A stretch of DNA of 64,000 bases from Halomonas ramblicola (GTDB lineage: Bacteria; Pseudomonadota; Gammaproteobacteria; Pseudomonadales; Halomonadaceae), in contig NZ_JAUFPL010000028.1 in NCBI RefSeq assembly GCF_030409215.1, positions 1 to 64,000 on the forward strand, written 5' to 3'. The notes beneath the pieces were generated by a model. That model was not told the DNA's origin. It made no database searches and saw nothing but the letters and a program-made list of their open reading frames with translations. Below are positions 60,021 to 64,000 of the stretch, in pieces. Each line of letters opens with the position of its first letter. Positions within the stretch are counted from its first letter, which is position 1. The translations under genes and the position numbers were made by a program.

Positions 60021-62834
60021 TCATCCCTGGCTATCACTGAAAAAGAGATTCGCCTGCTCACGCATTCGCCCAAGCAAAAAGTGGCCTTCCATGATTTTTA
60101 TGGACTGAGCTAGCCGGTCTTCCCCATGCTTCTTCTTTAACTTCTCACTACCACTCTTCATCAGTCGAGCACGTCTTTCAGAATTTGAATAACTGGCAGA
60201 TTTCTTATGAAATACAAAGGAATTTGTACTCACTTTCAAGTCATAACCTGCATCAGCAGCTCGCAGGCAAAAGTCATTTTCTTCTCCGTAACCTTCAGGG
60301 AAAGACTGCTCATCAAAGCCACCAATCTCCTCATATACAGATTTTTTTATCAATTGACAAAATCCATGAACCAAAGGCACCGTAGGATAGATCCCAGGAT
60401 ATGCCCAGCGCTCACATAGATTGTTCATTTCTGTCACACTAATATTTTTTGGCAATACATTGACTGCTGTCTGGGTTGCTGTATTTTTTATGTCAGGAAT
60501 TGACTGGAGGCTAGCCGCATTGGACATTGGTCCGACAATGCCATTTTTTTCACTTTGCTCGGCCACTTTTAACATATTTTCAATGGCTTTTCTTGTTATC
60601 ACAGTATCGCTGTTGAGTAATAAAAAATATTTACTTTTGCTCAATGACATGCCTTTATTTGCTGCACGACAATAACCTTGTGCTTGCCCAGTATTTCTGT
60701 GGAGTGTAGCCCAACTGTACTGTTTTAAAAATTCATCCAAATACGCCTGGGTGTTTTCTTCAGAGCAATCATCGACAACAATCAACTTATCAATATTTCT
60801 TCGAGATTCCACAATAGACTTCAAGCACGCTTTAACTTCATCCAGGGCATTATGTACACACACTATAATATCAATGCCGATTTTATTGATTTCAGGTGAA
60901 GTGTGTATTTGATTTGACTTCGCGTGCTCAAAAGGGTGGCGTATTTCTATGGGATTACCTGTATCCTTGCTTTTAACGTACCCTGAATTTCTTCCATGGC
61001 CTAAGTATGCAAAATCAAAACTATCTCGAAGAGAGATTCGATCTTTCATGATGGCATACCAGTCCAGACTTTCTTTCCACAGAGCGTAATTAACGCTCAG
61101 TTGGTCTCGGTGGCTAAACTTGCAGATTTCACTCCACCATCGATCCAAAAACTTTCTTGCATCGGGGGAGTCAATCTTTATCATCATCAAATTCGTTTCA
61201 ATCAAGCCGTTATATTCTGGGTACTGCTCTTTCCTATATTTTTTTATCTGACGACCCACTCGGTCTGCAACGTCTTTTTTTGTTTCCATTACAGATTGTG
61301 CTTCGTGATAAACACAATTTCTGATCGGGTGTGGTATTCCAGCGACACACGATGAACTTGAGATAAACTCATTCACATACTGGCTGATATCATTTTCTAT
61401 GACGACATTGGCATCGATCCATATCGCTAAATCATAGTCTTTGAGGTAGACGTGGGGATTGGTTTTGATCCTTCTCGCCATTCGGACTTTGTCTGGATGC
61501 CAAAACTCCATAGGGCGCAACTGCCAAACCCCGTGTGAATCCATTGGCTCATCACAAAATGCCACATAATCATAATTCGGATTTAAATGCTGCGGTCTCG
61601 GAAGTTCTTCATATCCACCCGAAAGTGCTGTAAAAACAACAACCTTGTTATTATTTTTCTTGTTTTTCTGATAATCTTCAACTTTCTTAAGAAACCCTGG
61701 TTTCTCATAATAAGGGTATTTAGCTGGATAGTACTTTATTAAATTATAATGCTTATCTGAGTCAACTTGAAGCAGCTGGTACCAGTTGTCATGCACCACA
61801 CTGCCAAGCAGACGTTCTATGGCGTGAGCCAGTGTCCCATCAATTTGAGATGATTCTTCCGGAAAGTCTTCATAAGCAAAACCTGCTTCAAGTAGACTCT
61901 TTAATGCATTAGTTCTGGCCCAAAACATGGAACCCGCAGGAAACAACGCCATATTTTGTTCTTCGACATCAAAACCCAGCTTGTTTGCCACTCTTTTTGA
62001 GATACCAAAATTTGTTCCCCAAGAAATCTGCCCTCGAAGTGAATAATGATAAATTGGAAAGATCATACCGACATTTGGGCTTTCCGAAAAAATATCTATG
62101 ATCTTGTTTATTGTATCAGGACTTCCAAGTAGAGGTACCAAGAGCTGGCGCCTCCAGTCGCTTTTCGTGAAATTATGTGGGCTTCGTTTGGAATGAAAAT
62201 GTGCCACAATATCATGATCAAGTAATTGCTTAGCGAAGCCAGATACAAAATGAGAAATATCTCTTCCCCGGTTACTAAAGACTTTTACTTTGATATTGGC
62301 ATTTGAGAGACGGGTTTGGAATTTGTTTTCAACTAGCAGCTTGAGTTTTTGATCTACAACAGAAACGTAAACAGAAAACGGAAACTCGATGTTTTCAAGA
62401 AAGCTCAAGAATTCATCAATCAAGCTTTCATAAAAGATATGTATATGGATCGCGACACTAAATTTTTTTCGCACGTCATGTATATTGCATGCACCTTCAC
62501 CATATGGGAGGTAGACAAAGGCGCCTTCTCGTTCTCTATCCAGCCGATAGCCAACTTCCTGATAGCTAGGCTTAGGATATAAATTAATCTGATTGCCATG
62601 CATATCCACTTCCGATGTGATACATCCGGAAGCCACGTTTATTTCTCGTTTCTCGGAATCTTCTTTCTTATTGAAAGCTACTTCTTGGCCAAGCTTTTTT
62701 TCACAAAGCTTGATATTAAAATTTGCGATACCTTGGATATTAGAATTACCTTTCATTAATTTTTTGTAGTTCTTCCTGGCTTCCACATACCTTCTTTCTC
62801 TAAATAATCGGTTCGCTTTTTTCAAAACATCCAT
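60021..62834 (-). CDS. Multi-domain glycosyltransferase (RgpF-like, DUF616-like and GT2 domains)
   Basis: A 937-residue protein with at least three parts. Residues about 1-50 look TPR-like. About 130-370 is RgpF-like (rhamnan synthesis F: VFSNRGRDISHFVSGF, HFHSKRSPH, FPAGSMFWAR). About 395-640 matches the DUF616/TOD1-type hexosyltransferase (VFTALSGGYEELPRPQH, AIWIDANVVI). About 665-930 is a GT2 domain (IDIIVCVHNALDEVKACLK, VVDDCSEE, LLLNSDTVI). One chain could therefore add three residues. It begins an AT-rich operon. Confidence 0.85.
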   Translation of the reverse strand: MDVLKKANRLFRERRYVEARKNYKKLMKGNSNIQGIANFNIKLCEKKLGQEVAFNKKEDSEKREINVASGCITSEVDMHGNQINLYPKPSYQEVGYRLDREREGAFVYLPYGEGACNIHDVRKKFSVAIHIHIFYESLIDEFLSFLENIEFPFSVYVSVVDQKLKLLVENKFQTRLSNANIKVKVFSNRGRDISHFVSGFAKQLLDHDIVAHFHSKRSPHNFTKSDWRRQLLVPLLGSPDTINKIIDIFSESPNVGMIFPIYHYSLRGQISWGTNFGISKRVANKLGFDVEEQNMALFPAGSMFWARTNALKSLLEAGFAYEDFPEESSQIDGTLAHAIERLLGSVVHDNWYQLLQVDSDKHYNLIKYYPAKYPYYEKPGFLKKVEDYQKNKKNNNKVVVFTALSGGYEELPRPQHLNPNYDYVAFCDEPMDSHGVWQLRPMEFWHPDKVRMARRIKTNPHVYLKDYDLAIWIDANVVIENDISQYVNEFISSSSCVAGIPHPIRNCVYHEAQSVMETKKDVADRVGRQIKKYRKEQYPEYNGLIETNLMMIKIDSPDARKFLDRWWSEICKFSHRDQLSVNYALWKESLDWYAIMKDRISLRDSFDFAYLGHGRNSGYVKSKDTGNPIEIRHPFEHAKSNQIHTSPEINKIGIDIIVCVHNALDEVKACLKSIVESRRNIDKLIVVDDCSEENTQAYLDEFLKQYSWATLHRNTGQAQGYCRAANKGMSLSKSKYFLLLNSDTVITRKAIENMLKVAEQSEKNGIVGPMSNAASLQSIPDIKNTATQTAVNVLPKNISVTEMNNLCERWAYPGIYPTVPLVHGFCQLIKKSVYEEIGGFDEQSFPEGYGEENDFCLRAADAGYDLKVSTNSFVFHKKSASYSNSERRARLMKSGSEKLKKKHGEDRLAQSIKIMEGHFLLGRMREQANLFFSDSQG

Positions 62835-63211
62835 CTTAGGTTTCCTTTAAGTTCTGTCTGAAAAGTCTGCGCGCAAACAACGGTCTATGCAGGCTAGGCA
62901 TACCATTGACGGAAGCTGCTGGCGAGCTTGTCATAGCGCGTGCAGACACGGCGCAGCCCTCGACCCAGCCGATGCCCCCTCGATGACGTTCCTTGCCCGG
63001 TAACGCGGTTTGTCAAAACCTTTCGGCGCCCCAGGCCGTGGCTCTTTTGGCCCATCTCTTGAAGGGGTTGTCGTCGCTCATCCTGCCCTCCTGATGGCTG
63101 CACTATAGCCTGTGCAGCTCAGAAGGGGGTCACTTCAGGGTTACATTAGCAAATCCGACATTTCGGACAAAACCTAGTTTATTTTCTATAAGCTCATTAG
63201 GATAATGGCTC
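62835..63211. other. Gene-free stretch holding an IS5 remnant
   Basis: This 377-base gap separates two AT-rich genes on the same strand. Its middle (about 62890-63110) is GC-rich and carries the transposase remnant listed separately. No intact gene or clear inverted terminal repeats are visible. A promoter for the 937-residue gene may lie near 62835-62890 but is not evident. Confidence 0.55.
62894..63075 (-). pseudogene. IS5-family transposase remnant (3' end)
   Basis: The minus strand reads FDKPRYRARNVIEG in one frame and RRVCTRYDKLASSFRQWYA in another, with a frameshift between. This is the conserved C terminus of IS5-type DDE transposases (K-x-RYRxRNVIE, then the ATRYDKLA-type motif). About 55 codons of a roughly 260-codon gene survive. 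The surrounding sequence is AT-rich, so the remnant is GC-rich foreign DNA within the block. Confidence 0.75.
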
Positions 63212-63985
63212 TCATGAGATGGTGGCAGGATCAGCACTGGCTCTTTTAAAAAGCAATGGAAAAATTTCTACTTGGCTCACAGAACCACTTCTAGCATTAT
63301 ACTTATCATGTTCCGTAGGCCCCATTATTTTGTTTCCATACTGTGCTGCTATAGCTTCGTAGCTGCTAGGAAGCACAGTATTACGGGAATCCAACTCCGT
63401 TATTACCATCAGACCAGTAGGGAATACATCTACCCTATGAATCGTGAGGTCTGGTCGGTATTGCTCTAGTATGTCAGCCAACTTCCATACGTCCCCAGTC
63501 CAGGCGCGGGTGCGACGATCTCGTTCTGCTTGAGCCGGGTGGCCAGGAAAGATATCATCAATCACTACAACTGTATTCTTGGAGGAATAACGTTCAACAT
63601 TAATAAAGTCACGCAAAGCAAATTCAAAAAGATGCATTCCATCAATAAATACAAGATCGGGCGGCTCTGAAAGGTAGTAATCTGCATGCAATGAAAAGAA
63701 TTTATCACTTGTCATACGCAAAAGCATATGGTTGTCGCGGAGCTTTATGTTGGGGCGGGGCATCGGATCAATTCCGATAGCATCACACGCAGCCAACAAG
63801 AAACTTTTCCCGGTTTGCACACCGACTTCCAGATACTTCTTTGGCTTGAGAATTCTATGAAATTCTTTTAGCAGCTCATGCTTATCACCCTCACCAAAGA
63901 GCTTTTCTTCTTCAGGAGTACCAAGTGGGAAGCTCTTTTGTAGTTGATATGCTTCATCCAGTCTATCATAGTAGATCTGCGGCAT
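63212..63985 (-). CDS. Class I SAM-dependent methyltransferase (cephalosporin hydroxylase/sugar methyltransferase-like)
   Basis: A 257-residue protein with KYLEVGVQTGKSFLLAACDA (about 49-68) as motif I, the acidic IGIDPMPRP, DLVFIDGMHLFEFALRDFI (about 110-128) and VVVIDDIFPGHP (about 139-150), characteristic of the Methyltransf_24/CmcI-like fold. It probably methylates a sugar of the glycan. It lies at the right window edge, but its ATG is preceded by 15 bases in view and the frame appears complete. Confidence 0.82.
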   Translation of the reverse strand: MPQIYYDRLDEAYQLQKSFPLGTPEEEKLFGEGDKHELLKEFHRILKPKKYLEVGVQTGKSFLLAACDAIGIDPMPRPNIKLRDNHMLLRMTSDKFFSLHADYYLSEPPDLVFIDGMHLFEFALRDFINVERYSSKNTVVVIDDIFPGHPAQAERDRRTRAWTGDVWKLADILEQYRPDLTIHRVDVFPTGLMVITELDSRNTVLPSSYEAIAAQYGNKIMGPTEHDKYNARSGSVSQVEIFPLLFKRASADPATIS

Positions 63986-64000
63986 GGATTCTTGTAAGAG

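Noticed and set aside
1..64000. CRISPR arrays, tRNA or rRNA genes
   Set aside because: I saw no regularly spaced direct repeats and no recognisable tRNA or rRNA sequence on either strand.

Overview
The window is chromosomal DNA from a GC-rich gammaproteobacterium, most likely Halomonas-like. This rests on strongly GC3-biased codon use, Wza/Wzc-type capsule machinery, an exact RfaH-type ops element, and REP-like hairpin repeats; no rRNA or other marker gene is present to confirm it. I saw no tRNA, rRNA or CRISPR array.

Left edge (1-5418): a plus-strand catabolic operon of a DUF3100 membrane protein, an M20 amidohydrolase, a 3-hydroxyisobutyrate-dehydrogenase-like enzyme and an aldehyde dehydrogenase, bracketed by two copies of a REP-like hairpin. 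A convergent LysR gene follows.

From 6331 to 63985 almost everything serves surface polysaccharide synthesis. Block A (6331-35799, minus strand) starts at an ops element before wza and continues with a CapD/PglF-like dehydratase, a PglK-like ABC exporter, an OafA-like acyltransferase, a CDP-sugar module (rfbF, SDR, SAF-type oxidoreductase, rmlC-like epimerase), an asparagine-synthase-like protein, a PQQ-type dehydrogenase fused to cytochrome c, glycosyltransferases, wzc, an EpsG-like polymerase, an ATP-grasp enzyme, a PglC-like initiating transferase, a DegT aminotransferase, a UDP-GlcA 4-epimerase and ugd. Block B (36135-63985) has a WaaP-like kinase, a pyruvyl transferase, an O-antigen ligase-type protein, a WcaJ-like initiating transferase, about nine glycosyltransferases, pgm, a second ugd, and three sulfotransferase-like genes.

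Together these genes could make one or two acidic polysaccharides: glucuronate from pgm and ugd, galacturonate from the epimerase, amino sugars, pyruvate ketals, acyl groups and probably sulfate. Two initiating transferases of different types suggest two products.

The locus is a mosaic. AT-rich islands (about 14.5-17 kb, 22.4-24.2 kb, 46-50 kb, 56.4-63.2 kb) interrupt GC-rich DNA. Twice, inserted cargo genes are flanked by partial duplicates of a neighbour: an rmlC-GT2 pair around 20.5-25.4 kb and the ugd 5' end around 56.4-57.7 kb. There is also a toxin-antitoxin remnant fused in frame at 44.0 kb, an IS5-like transposase remnant at 62.9 kb, and an unusual membrane/kinase-like fusion protein at 46.3-48.1 kb.
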